Of a DNA stretch of 64,000 bases, positions 1-8,030 are shown one piece after another; positions within the stretch are counted from its first letter, which is position 1, and every line of letters begins with the position of its first letter. The stretch comes from Actinomadura sp. WMMA1423 (GTDB taxonomy: Bacteria > Actinomycetota > Actinomycetes > Streptosporangiales > Streptosporangiaceae), in the NCBI RefSeq assembly GCF_006547145.1, contig NZ_CP041244.1:3596001-3660000 (forward strand), in the 5' to 3' direction. The position numbers and the translations under genes were made by a program. The notes under the pieces are model-generated. The model was not told where the DNA came from. It worked only from the letters and a program-made list of their open reading frames with translations, and searched no databases.

Positions 1-73
1 GGTGGTCGACAGCGCCGTCGAGCTCTCCCTCGCCCTGCACGCCAAGGCCGCCCCGCACCTCGCCGGCGGGTAG
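1..73 (+). CDS. C-terminal end of an unidentified protein (partial)
   Basis: An open frame enters from the left edge (codons begin at base 2) and stops with TAG at 71-73. Only 23 residues are visible, ending LHAKAAPHLAGG. This is too little to name a family. The codon use is typical of the window, and the stop lies eight bases before the convergent gene's stop, so it is probably the true end of a gene that starts outside the window. Confidence 0.5.
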   Translation, partial: VVDSAVELSLALHAKAAPHLAGG

Positions 74-80
74 GCCCGTC

Positions 81-800
81 TCACCCCGGCGTGCGCGCGA
101 CGTAGACGGTGTTGGCCGCGGTACCGCCCTGGACGGGATTGGGGAACTCCACGACGTGCGCCGCCGCGTCGGCGAACACCCCGTCGAGCACGGCGGTGAA
201 GCCGTCGTCGGGGGGCTCGTTCGACCAGAGGGCGAAGACGCCGCCGGGGTGGAGCCGGCCGGCCAGGCGGCCCAGCGTCTCGGGCCGGTAGAACGAGGCG
301 TGGCCGGGGTCGAGGACGTGGCGCGGCGAATGGTCGATGTCGAGCAGGACCGCGTGGAAGCGGGCTTCCGGATCTCCCGGGTCCAGCCCGTCCGGCGAGG
401 AGGCCATGGCGAAGAAGTCGCCCTGGACCAGCCGGCAGCGGGAGTCCGTCGCCAGGCCCTCGCCCAGCGGAACCAGCCCCGCCCGATGCCATTCGATGAC
501 CTCGCCGAGGGCCTCCACCACCACGAGCGAGCGCACGCGGGGATCGTCCAGGGCGGCCTGCGCGGTGTAGCCGAGGCCGAGCCCGCCCACGACGACGTCG
601 AGCGCCTCGCCCGGCGCGGCGGCCAGGCCGAGACGGGCGAGTTCGGTCTCGCCCTCCGTCCACAGGCTCGACATCAGGAAGTCGTCGTCGAGTTTGATCT
701 CGTAGACGTCGACGCCCGAGGCGGGGTCCCTGCGCCGCCGGAGGCTGATGTCGCCCTTGGGCGTCGGACGCCAGTCGAGCTCTTCGAAACGTGCGCCCAT
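81..800 (-). CDS. Spermidine-synthase-like methyltransferase-fold protein
   Basis: The 239-residue protein has a Rossmann/SAM-binding core. A glycine-rich loop (GGLGLGYTA, residues 72-80) is followed by an acidic strand end (VVVEALGEV, 93-101), and VLLDIDHSP lies near residue 155. This layout is that of the spermine/spermidine synthase superfamily. Many actinobacterial members of this kind stand alone and are not proven polyamine enzymes, so the substrate is unknown. No S-adenosylmethionine decarboxylase lies next to it. It begins at ATG 798-800, with a GAGG about 14 bases upstream. It converges on the partial gene at the left edge and diverges from prfC, with a 192-base gap between them. Confidence 0.7.
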   Translation of the reverse strand: MGARFEELDWRPTPKGDISLRRRRDPASGVDVYEIKLDDDFLMSSLWTEGETELARLGLAAAPGEALDVVVGGLGLGYTAQAALDDPRVRSLVVVEALGEVIEWHRAGLVPLGEGLATDSRCRLVQGDFFAMASSPDGLDPGDPEARFHAVLLDIDHSPRHVLDPGHASFYRPETLGRLAGRLHPGGVFALWSNEPPDDGFTAVLDGVFADAAAHVVEFPNPVQGGTAANTVYVARTPG

Positions 801-992
801 GGGTCCACATCCTCGTGAGGTCCGGTCGGTTCCGCGGGGCCCGCGCCCCGTGCGAGCCGTCTCCGCCGACTCGCCCGCACCGAGTTCTACGTAAGGTTAG
901 GTGCGCGAGGCGGTGACGGGATCCGGAACGGCGACCGCCGCCCGCGGTTGGAGGCGTCCGGCGGTACGGGCGCGGCACGGGAGAGGAGCACG

Positions 993-2600
993 GTGAGCGC
1001 CGGAATCGGGACGCCGGAGGACGTCGCGGCGGAGGCGGCGCGGCGCCGGACCTTCGCGGTGATCAGTCACCCGGACGCGGGCAAGTCCACCCTGACCGAG
1101 GCGCTGGCGCTGCACGCGCAGGCGATCGAGCAGGCGGGCGCGGTCCACGGCAAGGCCGGGCGCCAGGGCGTGCGGTCCGACTGGATGGACATGGAGCGCT
1201 CGCGCGGCATCTCCATCACCTCCTCGGTGCTGCGGTTCGAGTTCGGCGGCGCCCTGCTGAACCTGCTCGACACCCCCGGCCACGCCGACTTCTCCGAGGA
1301 CACCTACCGCGTGCTCGCCGCCGTCGACGGGGCGATCATGCTGCTGGACTCGGCCAAGGGCCTGGAGGCGCAGACCCTCAAGCTCTTCGACGTGTGCCGC
1401 CACCGCGGCATCCCCGTCATCACGTTCGTCAACAAGTGGGACCGGCCGGGCCGCGAGCCGCTGGAGCTGCTGGACGAGGTCGAGCAGCGCATCGGCCTGC
1501 ACCCGGCTCCGCTGAACTGGCCGGTCGGGGTCGCGGGCGACTTCCGCGGCCTGATCGACCGCGCCGACGGCTCCTACACCCGGTTCCGCCGCACCCCCGG
1601 CGGCGCCACCCGCGCGATCGCCGAGCGCGTCCCGGCCGACCGGGCCGCCGCCGAGGAGGGCGGGGCCTGGACGACCGCGACCGAGGAGCTCGCGCTGCTC
1701 GACGAGATCGGCGCCGTCCTCGACATGGACGCCTTCGCCGCCGGCACCAGCACCCCCGTGCTGTTCGGCGCCGCGCTGCCCAACTTCGGCGTGGGCGCGC
1801 TGCTGGAGACCGTCCGCGAGCTCGCGCCCGCGCCCTCCGCGCGCACCGACGCCGAGGGCCGCGCACGCCCGGTGTCCGCGCCGTTCTCCGGGCAGGTGTT
1901 CAAGGTCCAGGCCGGGATGGACAAGGCGCACCGCGACCGGCTGGCCTTCATCCGGGTCTGCTCGGGCCGGTTCGAGCGCGGCATGACCCTCACCCACGGC
2001 CCGACCGGGCGCCCGCTGGCGACCAAGTACGCCCAGACGGTCTTCGGCCGCGACCGCTCCACCCTGGACGCCGCCTACCCGGGAGACGTGATCGGCCTGC
2101 CGAACACCACGGGCCTGACCGTCGGCGACACCCTGTACGCCAAGACTCCCGTCGCCTTCCCGCCGATCCCGGCGTTCGCCCCCGAGCACTTCATGGTGGC
2201 GCGGGTCAAGGACAACAGCCGGACCAAGCAGTTCCGCCGCGGCATCGAGCAGCTCGACGGCGAGGGCGTCGTGCAGGTGCTGCGCAGCGACCTGCGCGGC
2301 GACCAGGCCCCCGTCCTGGCCGCGGTCGGTCCGCTCCAGTTCGACGTCGTCACCGCGCGGATGGCCGACGAGTTCGGCGCGCCGGTGGAGCTGAACCGCC
2401 TCGACTACACCACCGCCCGCGTCACCGACAAGGAGTCCGCCGAGACGCTCGCCGGCCGCCGCGGTGTCGAGGTCCTCACCCGCACCCTCGACGGCTCCTA
2501 CATCGCGGTCTTCGTCGACAAGTGGCGGGTCCGCGCCATCGAACGCGAACACCCCGACGTCACCCTCACCCCCATGCTCGCCGCCGGCGTCTCCGACTGA
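993..2600 (+). CDS. prfC: Peptide chain release factor 3 (RF3, translational GTPase)
   Basis: RF3 is the GTPase that removes RF1/RF2 from the ribosome after peptide release. The 535-residue protein carries the G1 loop SHPDAGKST (25-33), the switch I segment ERSRGISITSS, DTPGHADF (G3) and FVNKWDR (G4). Elongation-factor-like domains II and III follow, with the RF3-typical DKAHRDRLAFIR and RRGIEQLDGEGV. The length matches E. coli RF3 (529 residues). The frame is open further upstream to a TTG at 948, but GTG 993 is preferred because GAGAGGAG lies just before it and family similarity begins directly after. It appears to be a single-gene unit convergent with the SDR gene. Confidence 0.93.
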   Translation: MSAGIGTPEDVAAEAARRRTFAVISHPDAGKSTLTEALALHAQAIEQAGAVHGKAGRQGVRSDWMDMERSRGISITSSVLRFEFGGALLNLLDTPGHADFSEDTYRVLAAVDGAIMLLDSAKGLEAQTLKLFDVCRHRGIPVITFVNKWDRPGREPLELLDEVEQRIGLHPAPLNWPVGVAGDFRGLIDRADGSYTRFRRTPGGATRAIAERVPADRAAAEEGGAWTTATEELALLDEIGAVLDMDAFAAGTSTPVLFGAALPNFGVGALLETVRELAPAPSARTDAEGRARPVSAPFSGQVFKVQAGMDKAHRDRLAFIRVCSGRFERGMTLTHGPTGRPLATKYAQTVFGRDRSTLDAAYPGDVIGLPNTTGLTVGDTLYAKTPVAFPPIPAFAPEHFMVARVKDNSRTKQFRRGIEQLDGEGVVQVLRSDLRGDQAPVLAAVGPLQFDVVTARMADEFGAPVELNRLDYTTARVTDKESAETLAGRRGVEVLTRTLDGSYIAVFVDKWRVRAIEREHPDVTLTPMLAAGVSD

Positions 2601-2694
2601 TCCCCGGCCGTCCGTTCCGGCTCTGTCGGCACTCTTCGCCGCAGCCGGGGCGGACGGGGCGGCGTCGGCGTGCCGTGTCCGTGCGGGTGGCGGG

Positions 2695-3504
2695 TCAGGG
2701 GCCGGTGCGGTCGAGGTAGGCGCGGCGCTCCTCGGGGTCGAAGTCGCCCGGTGGGCGGTGGCGTGTGACGACGCGTTTGAGGGTCTCCAGCGCGGGTTCG
2801 GGCAGGGCCTGCTCCAGGGCGCCCATGGGGGCGAGCCAGCGCGGCACGGTGACCTCCCGGCGGCCGTGCCGGGCGCTGGCGACGATCGCCTCGGCGACGT
2901 CCTCGGGCCGCAGCGTCGGCTGGAGGTCGAGGGAGACGCCGGAGGTGAGCTCGGTACGGGTCGCGGCGGGCATGATCGTGGTGAGGGTGACGCCGGTCCC
3001 GTGCAGCTCGGCCCGCACGGCGCGCGACAGCGCCGCCACGGCGAACTTGGTCGCGCAGTAGACCGCGATGCCGGGAGTGGTCACCTTGGCGGCCATGGAC
3101 GCCACGTTCACGATGTGGCCGCGGCCCCGGGCGACCATGTCCGGCAGGACGAGGTAGGTGCCGTTGACGACGCCGGCCAGGTTGACGGCGATCTCGTGGT
3201 GGTGGCCGGCCAGCGACTGCTCGGAGAACGCGCCCATCCGCATGATGCCCGCGTTGTTGACCAGCATGTCGATCGGGCCGTCCGCGCGGGCGGCCTCCAG
3301 GAACGACCGGAAGCCCTCCGGCTCGGTGACGTCCAGCAGACGGCCCTTCACGCCCAGGTCGGAGGCCGTCTCGGCGACCGCGGCGCCGTCGACGTCCCCG
3401 ATCCACACGCGCGCGCCTCGGGCGGCCAGCGCGGCGGCCGTGCAGCGGCCGATGCCCCGGGCGGCGCCGGTCACGCACACCACCGCGTCCTTCAGCTCGA
3501 TCAT
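2695..3504 (-). CDS. Short-chain dehydrogenase/reductase (SDR)
   Basis: Classical SDR of 269 residues, an NAD(P)-dependent oxidoreductase. The cofactor loop is TGAARGIG (12-19), NNAG is at 83-86, the catalytic serine is S136 (NVASM), and the YxxxK pair is Y149/K153 (YCATK). An Asp after the second beta strand (IGDVD) hints at NAD preference, which is inference. The C-terminal tail (about 210-269) is longer than in minimal SDRs, as in many mycobacterial and rhodococcal SDRs of unknown substrate. ATG 3502-3504 overlaps the stop of the upstream gene (ATGA at 3501-3504). The two are therefore translationally coupled and probably work together. Confidence 0.85.
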   Translation of the reverse strand: MIELKDAVVCVTGAARGIGRCTAAALAARGARVWIGDVDGAAVAETASDLGVKGRLLDVTEPEGFRSFLEAARADGPIDMLVNNAGIMRMGAFSEQSLAGHHHEIAVNLAGVVNGTYLVLPDMVARGRGHIVNVASMAAKVTTPGIAVYCATKFAVAALSRAVRAELHGTGVTLTTIMPAATRTELTSGVSLDLQPTLRPEDVAEAIVASARHGRREVTVPRWLAPMGALEQALPEPALETLKRVVTRHRPPGDFDPEERRAYLDRTGP

Positions 3505-4190
3505 GCGCGCAGCCCGGCGACCGGTTCGCGGAGCGCGAAGTGGGCGACGGTGCGGATCTCGCCGCTGCGCATGGTCAGCAGGGCGCGGCCGAGGTAGAGG
3601 CCGGGGACGAGTTCCACGATCTCGTCGCGGGTCCGTTTGATGGGGAACGTCCGCACGCTCGGGTTGCGGTAGGCGGGGACGCCGTAGTCCAGGGCCAGGA
3701 CCGGGATGTGCGGCTCGATCAGGCCGGTGCCCAGGGCGTGGTCGAAGTCGAACCCCTCCAGCGCCTTCCCTCCGCGGCGCAGGCCGCGGTAGCCGGGGGC
3801 GATCACCCACATCGCGTACCGGGCGAGCGGGATGAGCCGGTTGAAGCCGGTTCCGGAGGCGGCGTCGAAGGTCTTGCCGAGCCAGGTCGGGTCGATCGCC
3901 AGCAGCGGGTTCGCCAGCCGCGCCTCCGGGATCGCGAACAGACTGCCGACGATCAGGCCCTCCAGCCTGCCGTCCAGCTCCCCCGGGGCCCGGCCCCGGG
4001 CGAACAGCGCCGAGATCGCCGCGCGGTCGTCCTTGCGGCCCAGTTCGCGCAGGTACTCCCAGCCCGCGACCCGGGCCCGGCAGGGCGACTCGGCGGCGAG
4101 CGCCCGCAGCTCGTCCAGCAGCGGATCACCCGATCCCGCGGCTTCGCCGTCCGGTCGCGGGACCGCGGCGGCGGCACGTTCGGTGGTCAT
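3501..4190 (-). CDS. Conserved actinobacterial protein of unknown function, coupled to the SDR
   Basis: A 229-residue soluble protein without signal or membrane segments. I do not recognise a catalytic motif. Visible landmarks are a helical N-terminus (LLDELRALAAE), the segment LARYAMWVIAPGYRG in the middle, and a C-terminal half that reads like a beta-rich binding fold (GLIEPHIPVLALDYG, VELVPGLYLGRALL). It starts at ATG 4188-4190, eight bases after a GGGAGG ribosome site, and ends in a four-base overlap with the SDR. Its promoter faces a TetR gene across an intergenic palindrome (4211-4232), so repression by that TetR is likely. Lipid or ketone metabolism is only a guess from the SDR partner. 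Confidence 0.6.
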   Translation of the reverse strand: MTTERAAAAVPRPDGEAAGSGDPLLDELRALAAESPCRARVAGWEYLRELGRKDDRAAISALFARGRAPGELDGRLEGLIVGSLFAIPEARLANPLLAIDPTWLGKTFDAASGTGFNRLIPLARYAMWVIAPGYRGLRRGGKALEGFDFDHALGTGLIEPHIPVLALDYGVPAYRNPSVRTFPIKRTRDEIVELVPGLYLGRALLTMRSGEIRTVAHFALREPVAGLRA

Positions 4191-4210
4191 CGGGAACCTC
4201 CCACATCGGA

Positions 4211-4232
4211 TCTGGTACTTTTTTGTACCAGA
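4211..4232. promoter_or_regulatory. Palindromic TetR operator candidate
   Basis: A perfect inverted repeat: TCTGGTAC (4211-4218), a six-T spacer (4219-4224) and GTACCAGA (4225-4232). It lies 21 bases upstream of the leftward gene's ATG and 52 bases before the rightward TetR start. The 22-base size and the divergent position are what TetR dimers use. No other palindrome is apparent in this gap. Confidence 0.65.
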
Positions 4233-4284
4233 TTGCGGGCGGGAGGTGTCAAGAGCGGGTCCCGCGGGATGCCACGATGACCTG

Positions 4285-4950
4285 GTGGCAGAGGAGACGG
4301 TCCGGGGGCGCGCCTACGGCGGCCAGTCCGCCGACCAGCGCAGGGCGGGCCGCCGCCTGCGGCTCGTGGACGCCGCCCTCACCTCCATGGCCGACGGCAC
4401 CTGGCGGGCCGAGACCGTCGCGCGGCTGTGCGGGCGGGCGGAGCTGAACAAGCGCTACTTCTACGAGAGCTTCACCGACCTCGACCAGCTCGCCGTCGCG
4501 GCCATCGACCAGGTCTCCCAGGAGGTCGGCCAAGCCGCGCTCGACGCCTACGCCGCGGCCGCCGGCCGCACCTTGGCCGACCAGGCCCACGCCGCCATCG
4601 GCGCCGTCGTCCACACCCTCGCCGACGACCCCCGCAAGGCCCGGGTCCTGTTCGGCACGGCCGGCGGCCCGCCGCTGATCCAGCAGCACCGGACCGCCGC
4701 CGTCCAGGGCCTCACCGGGATCCTCATGGACCACGCCCGCGCCATCCACGGCGTCGAGCTCACCACCGACACCCTCGCCCGGACCGCCCCGCCCTTCGTC
4801 GTCGGCGGCACCGCCGAGACCATCCTGGCCTGGGTGAACGGCACCGTCGCCGTCCCCCTGGACGCCCTCATCGACGACCTGGCGACCCTGTGGCTCATCA
4901 CCGGCAACGGCGCCGCCGCCCACGCCCGCCACCGCGTCCGCAACCCCTGA
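4285..4950 (+). CDS. TetR-family transcriptional regulator
   Basis: A 221-residue one-component repressor. The N-terminal HTH spans about residues 36-62 (TWRAETVARLCGRAEL, then NKRYFYESFTDLDQL, which is the TetR recognition-helix signature). An all-helical ligand domain follows. Start GTG 4285 is chosen because it gives the usual 25-35 residues before the HTH. Upstream codons run into the operator. It is divergent from the unknown/SDR pair, with a perfect palindrome between them, so autoregulation and control of that pair is the simplest reading. Confidence 0.85.
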   Translation: MAEETVRGRAYGGQSADQRRAGRRLRLVDAALTSMADGTWRAETVARLCGRAELNKRYFYESFTDLDQLAVAAIDQVSQEVGQAALDAYAAAAGRTLADQAHAAIGAVVHTLADDPRKARVLFGTAGGPPLIQQHRTAAVQGLTGILMDHARAIHGVELTTDTLARTAPPFVVGGTAETILAWVNGTVAVPLDALIDDLATLWLITGNGAAAHARHRVRNP

Positions 4951-5001
4951 CCAGGGCCGGGCCGCCGCGGACTACGAGGCGATGAACGGGGCGGCTCGCC
5001 G

Positions 5002-5445
5002 TCAAGGCGCCTGCTCTCCCGTGACCGGCCCGGCCGGATCATCCTGCGGGCGCACGAGCATGAGGGCCTCCGCTTCGAGGATCAGGGCACCCTCGGCGTC
5101 GACCGCGGCCCAGCGGTAGTGCTGGACCACCTTGCCGGAGGAGGTCACCGCGGACGTGCCCGGTGTGAGTTCGACGTGCAGTGTCGTGCCCGCCTTGAGC
5201 ATCTTCAGGAAGCGGACCTCGCGCAGGCCGACGAGGGCGATCGCATGGTCGAGCAGGCCCGACTGCTCGACCAGACCGCCCACCAGGAGCAGGACGCCCT
5301 GACCCGGCATCGGGGCGCGAACGCCCTCGGCCCGTTGCCGGGGGTCGGGGTTGAACAGCGGATGAGTGAAGCCCCCGAGCCCGACGAGGCCGTCGATGAG
5401 GGGCTGGGTCACCTCGACCGGCGGCGTCCTGAACGTCTCCGTCAT
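5002..5445 (-). CDS. MaoC-like hot-dog fold protein
   Basis: A 147-residue single hot-dog domain. It has an N-terminal helix region (GLVGLGGFTHPLFN), the central glycine-rich PMPGQGVLLLVGGLVEQSG and beta strands REVRFLKMLKAGTTL and VVQHYRWAAVDAEG. This is the MaoC/FabZ-like hydratase or thioesterase scaffold. The usual Asp-His hydratase dyad is not evident at its normal spacing, so a binding or thioesterase role is possible. It is the last gene of a four-gene leftward unit (cupin, alpha/beta hydrolase, crotonase, this gene). Its ATG overlaps the crotonase stop (ATGA 5442-5445). Confidence 0.7.
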   Translation of the reverse strand: MTETFRTPPVEVTQPLIDGLVGLGGFTHPLFNPDPRQRAEGVRAPMPGQGVLLLVGGLVEQSGLLDHAIALVGLREVRFLKMLKAGTTLHVELTPGTSAVTSSGKVVQHYRWAAVDAEGALILEAEALMLVRPQDDPAGPVTGEQAP

Positions 5446-6227
5446 CGGCTGTTCCAGACCGGGCGGCGCTTCTCCACGTACGCGCGGTAGCCCTCGTCGG
5501 CGTCGGCGACCTCCTCGTGGAAGCGGGTGAACAGCTCCCGCTCCAGGCGCAGCCCCTCGGCCAGGGTCACGTCCGGGGCGGCGTTCAGGAGCCGCTTGAT
5601 GGTCGCCGTGACGGCACGGGAGCGGTCGCCGAGCGCGTCGGTGAGCCGGGCCACCTCCTCCGGCAGGTCCGCCCGCGGGACGCTGGCGAGGGCGAGGCCC
5701 CAGTCGACCATCTCCGGGCCCGTCAGCCAGCGCCCGGCGAGCAGCAGCGCGCGGGCGCGCTGGTCCCCGATCTTGCGCGGGGCCCGCTGGGACGCCCCGG
5801 CCCCGGGCACGATCCCGAAGTCGCTGTGGGTGTCGCCGACCTTCGCCTCGTCGGCGGCGATGACGAAGTCGCAGGCCAGCAGGAGCTCGAAGCCGCCGGC
5901 GCGGGCGAGCCCGTTGACCGCCGCGACGCTCGGGAGCGGCAGCGCCTCCAGCCGGTCGAGGAACTCGTGGTAGCGCCGGATGAAGGGCAGGAAGACCCCC
6001 GGCGGATCCGCGAAGCACTCACCGAGGAAGCCGATGTCCATCCCGACGCAGAACGCCCGCCCGGCCCCGGTGATCACCAGGGAGGTCAGGGCGGGGTCCC
6101 GCTCGGCCGCGTCCAGGGCGGCGTTCAGACCGTCAAGGGTGTCCGGGGACAGGCTGTTCATCCGGTCCGGGCCGTTCAGCGTGACGGTCATGGCCGTCCC
6201 GGTCACCGTCGCGTCGACCGTGGTCAT
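5442..6227 (-). CDS. Enoyl-CoA hydratase/isomerase (crotonase family)
   Basis: A 261-residue crotonase, a family that hydrates or isomerises enoyl-CoA thioesters. Oxyanion-hole segments are GRAFCVGMDIGFL and NGLARAGGFELLLACD; the latter carries the first catalytic-site Glu. The second acid position (HSDFGIVPGAG) lacks the standard Glu, so an isomerase- or hydrolase-like reaction may apply. The segment NGLARAGGFELLLACD also occurs in the crotonase at 23777, which marks the two as paralogues. Start ATG 6227 overlaps the hydrolase stop, and the gene ends in the start of the MaoC-like gene, so all are coupled. A GATC-type gene-internal promoter is not seen. Expression should come from the motif-bearing promoter near 7900. 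Confidence 0.85.
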   Translation of the reverse strand: MTTVDATVTGTAMTVTLNGPDRMNSLSPDTLDGLNAALDAAERDPALTSLVITGAGRAFCVGMDIGFLGECFADPPGVFLPFIRRYHEFLDRLEALPLPSVAAVNGLARAGGFELLLACDFVIAADEAKVGDTHSDFGIVPGAGASQRAPRKIGDQRARALLLAGRWLTGPEMVDWGLALASVPRADLPEEVARLTDALGDRSRAVTATIKRLLNAAPDVTLAEGLRLERELFTRFHEEVADADEGYRAYVEKRRPVWNSR

Positions 6228-7039
6228 GAGCGTGGTCCCCTTTCGAGGTCGGCGGTCTCCCGCACGAAGCACAGCAGGGTGCGGGCGTAGTCGTCCGGGG
6301 CGCGCAGGTGCGGCTGTCCGGGCAGGCCGGGCAGGACGGCGAGGCGAGCGTCGCGCGCCAGTTCCATGGCGATGGGGTCCTTGGGGGCGAGCATGTCGAA
6401 TTCGGCGTCCAGCAGGAGGACGGGCACGTCCAGCGCGGCCAGCGCCTCGGAGGGGTCGTGGCGGAACGCCGCCCGGTAGGCCCAGTCGTAGCGGTCCGCC
6501 ACCCGCATCAGCTCCACCGCCGCCAGATGAAGCATCCCGGGCGGGACGTCCGGCCCCCAGGTGCGCTGGAAGCGCTCCACGGCCCAGCCGAACTGCGAGC
6601 CCTCGGCGTCGACCGGCGCCTCGGGCGTCCAGTCCGCGAGGAACGCGGCCCGCTCGTCCGCGTCGAACAGCGGGACGCCGCTCAGGACCAGGCCGCGGGC
6701 GCGCAGGCGGGCGGCCGCCGCGATCGCGAGGGAAGCCCCGGTGTGCACGCCGCCGAGGACGGGGCGCTCCATCCCGATCGCGGCCGCCGCCTGGGCGAGC
6801 ACTCCGCCGTAGTCGGGTATCTCGAAGCCGGGCCCCGGCGGCGGGTCGGAGGCCCCGTACCCGGGAGTGTCGAACGCGACCGCGCGGACGTGCCGGCCGA
6901 GCAGGGGCAGGACGTCCTCGTAGACGGCCGAGGAGAGGGGCGATTCGTGGAAGAGGCCGATCCAGGGGCCGGAGTCGCCGTTGATCCGGTAGTGGACCTG
7001 GCCCCAGCCGGTGTCCGCGTAGCCGCCCCTCGTCCTCAA
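6224..7039 (-). CDS. Alpha/beta hydrolase with His in the nucleophile elbow
   Basis: A 271-residue alpha/beta hydrolase. The oxyanion strand is GLFHESPLSS, and FDTPGYGASDPP is the usual second landmark. The nucleophile elbow reads GGVHTGAS, so the GxSxG serine position is His. The charge-relay Asp (LLLDAEFDML) and the His (GLPGQPHLRAP) are present. Members with this HTG elbow are common in soil bacteria, but I know of no assigned reaction. The start is set at TTG 7037-7039, whose TTGA overlaps the cupin stop; no other start sits in a good place. Second gene of the leftward catabolic unit. Rut-type pathways use an alpha/beta hydrolase (RutD) in a comparable role. Confidence 0.75.
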   Translation of the reverse strand: MRTRGGYADTGWGQVHYRINGDSGPWIGLFHESPLSSAVYEDVLPLLGRHVRAVAFDTPGYGASDPPPGPGFEIPDYGGVLAQAAAAIGMERPVLGGVHTGASLAIAAAARLRARGLVLSGVPLFDADERAAFLADWTPEAPVDAEGSQFGWAVERFQRTWGPDVPPGMLHLAAVELMRVADRYDWAYRAAFRHDPSEALAALDVPVLLLDAEFDMLAPKDPIAMELARDARLAVLPGLPGQPHLRAPDDYARTLLCFVRETADLERGPRS

Positions 7040-7899
7040 CTCGCCGCCACCTTCACCAGCAGCCGGGCGCCCTCGGCGGTCTCCAGCGGCGGGCCTTCCG
7101 CTCCGGCCGGGATGGCGATCAGGGAGCAGGGCTCCAGCCCGGCGCCGCCGGCGGTGAGCACGCCCTCGGTCGAGATGAGGAACCGCTCGTGCCGGGCGGC
7201 CGGGACCGGCCGCGACCAGCCCGCGGGCAGGTCGACGAGCACCGAGGCACCGGCCGCGACCGCGTTGCTGCTCAGCGTCTTCGACCTCAGGCCGGGGACG
7301 CCCCGGTCCGCGAGCCGGGTCACCGTGTCGTCGTGCTCGCGCCAGACCATGAACCGGCCCTCCTTCCTGCGCACGTAGCCCCGGGGCCCGATCGGGTCGG
7401 CCGGGCCGGGACGGGCATGCCGCCCCGCGTCCTCGTCCGGGCGCACCACCCGGGAGACGCGGCCGCTGCCGTCGGCGGGGGATTCGCCCTCCATCATCAG
7501 GAGGCACTCGAAGCCCTCCGCGGTCGCCGCCGAATGCACCCAGCCGGGCGGACGCCAGAAGTAGTCGCCGGCCTCGAACACCCCTTCGGCGGTGAGCTCG
7601 ACCCGGCCGCCGAGGAAGAGCGCCTCTTCCACGCTGTCGTGGTACGCCTCGCAGAGGTCGCGGTAGCCCGGATCCGTGCGGACGTGGTCGATGCGGCGGG
7701 ACGTCACCGGGTCGTGCCACAGGGACCGCATCCAGTAGCGGGACAGCAGCCCGGCGACCCGGTCCGGATCGCCGAGGTTGTCCCGGAAGGCCGGCTCCAT
7801 CGTGTCGTAGACGTCGCGGCCGTTGACCCAGGGAACCGCCCCGCCGTCGACGATCGTCACCTCACCCGGCACCGGGACCTCCTCCGCCAAGGGAAACAT
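7036..7899 (-). CDS. Two-domain cupin protein (DUF4437/ChrR-like)
   Basis: A 287-residue protein with two cupin halves. The first (about 70-135) has FEAGDYFWRPPGWVHSA, the PG and His of cupin motif 2. The second (about 195-285) is degenerate (LVDLPAGWSRPVPAARHERFLI). It resembles DUF4437/ChrR-type cupins, which may be dioxygenase-like enzymes or small-molecule sensors; no reaction can be assigned. First gene of a leftward operon. Its ATG (7897-7899) lies inside a copy of the ACATCAGACA motif, so a repressor there would block both RNA polymerase and the start site. A divergent acyl-CoA dehydrogenase gene lies 131 bases away. Confidence 0.7.
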   Translation of the reverse strand: MFPLAEEVPVPGEVTIVDGGAVPWVNGRDVYDTMEPAFRDNLGDPDRVAGLLSRYWMRSLWHDPVTSRRIDHVRTDPGYRDLCEAYHDSVEEALFLGGRVELTAEGVFEAGDYFWRPPGWVHSAATAEGFECLLMMEGESPADGSGRVSRVVRPDEDAGRHARPGPADPIGPRGYVRRKEGRFMVWREHDDTVTRLADRGVPGLRSKTLSSNAVAAGASVLVDLPAGWSRPVPAARHERFLISTEGVLTAGGAGLEPCSLIAIPAGAEGPPLETAEGARLLVKVAAS

Positions 7900-7905
7900 C
7901 AGACA
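7896..7905 (+). promoter_or_regulatory. TCWGA-core operator motif, site 1
   Basis: ACATCAGACA, core TCAGA at 7899-7903, overlapping the start codon of the cupin gene on the opposite strand. One of twelve related sites (consensus ATACRTCAGA) confined to promoter regions of the 5-36 kb catabolic region. It is 102 bases from the core of site 2. Confidence 0.6.
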
Positions 7906-7995
7906 TTAAAGTAACCTGGTCCTTCAGCGCCCTGTCAATGCCCAGGTATCTCTACAGATGAGGACCTCATCCCGACGCTTGACATCCACAGCGCC

Positions 7996-8005
7996 ATACA
8001 TCAGA
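7996..8005 (+). promoter_or_regulatory. TCWGA-core operator motif, site 2
   Basis: ATACATCAGA, an exact consensus match, 26 bases upstream of the GTG of the acyl-CoA dehydrogenase gene. It is suitable for overlapping that gene's promoter or start region. Confidence 0.7.
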
Positions 8006-8030
8006 TTTATCGAATCAGCGAAGGAGAGGC

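Noticed and set aside
880..905. TAAGGTTAG near 892-900 and again near 39353-39361 as iron-box (IdeR/DtxR) candidates
   Set aside because: Only half of the 19-base palindrome is present in each case, and the neighbouring genes have no iron function.
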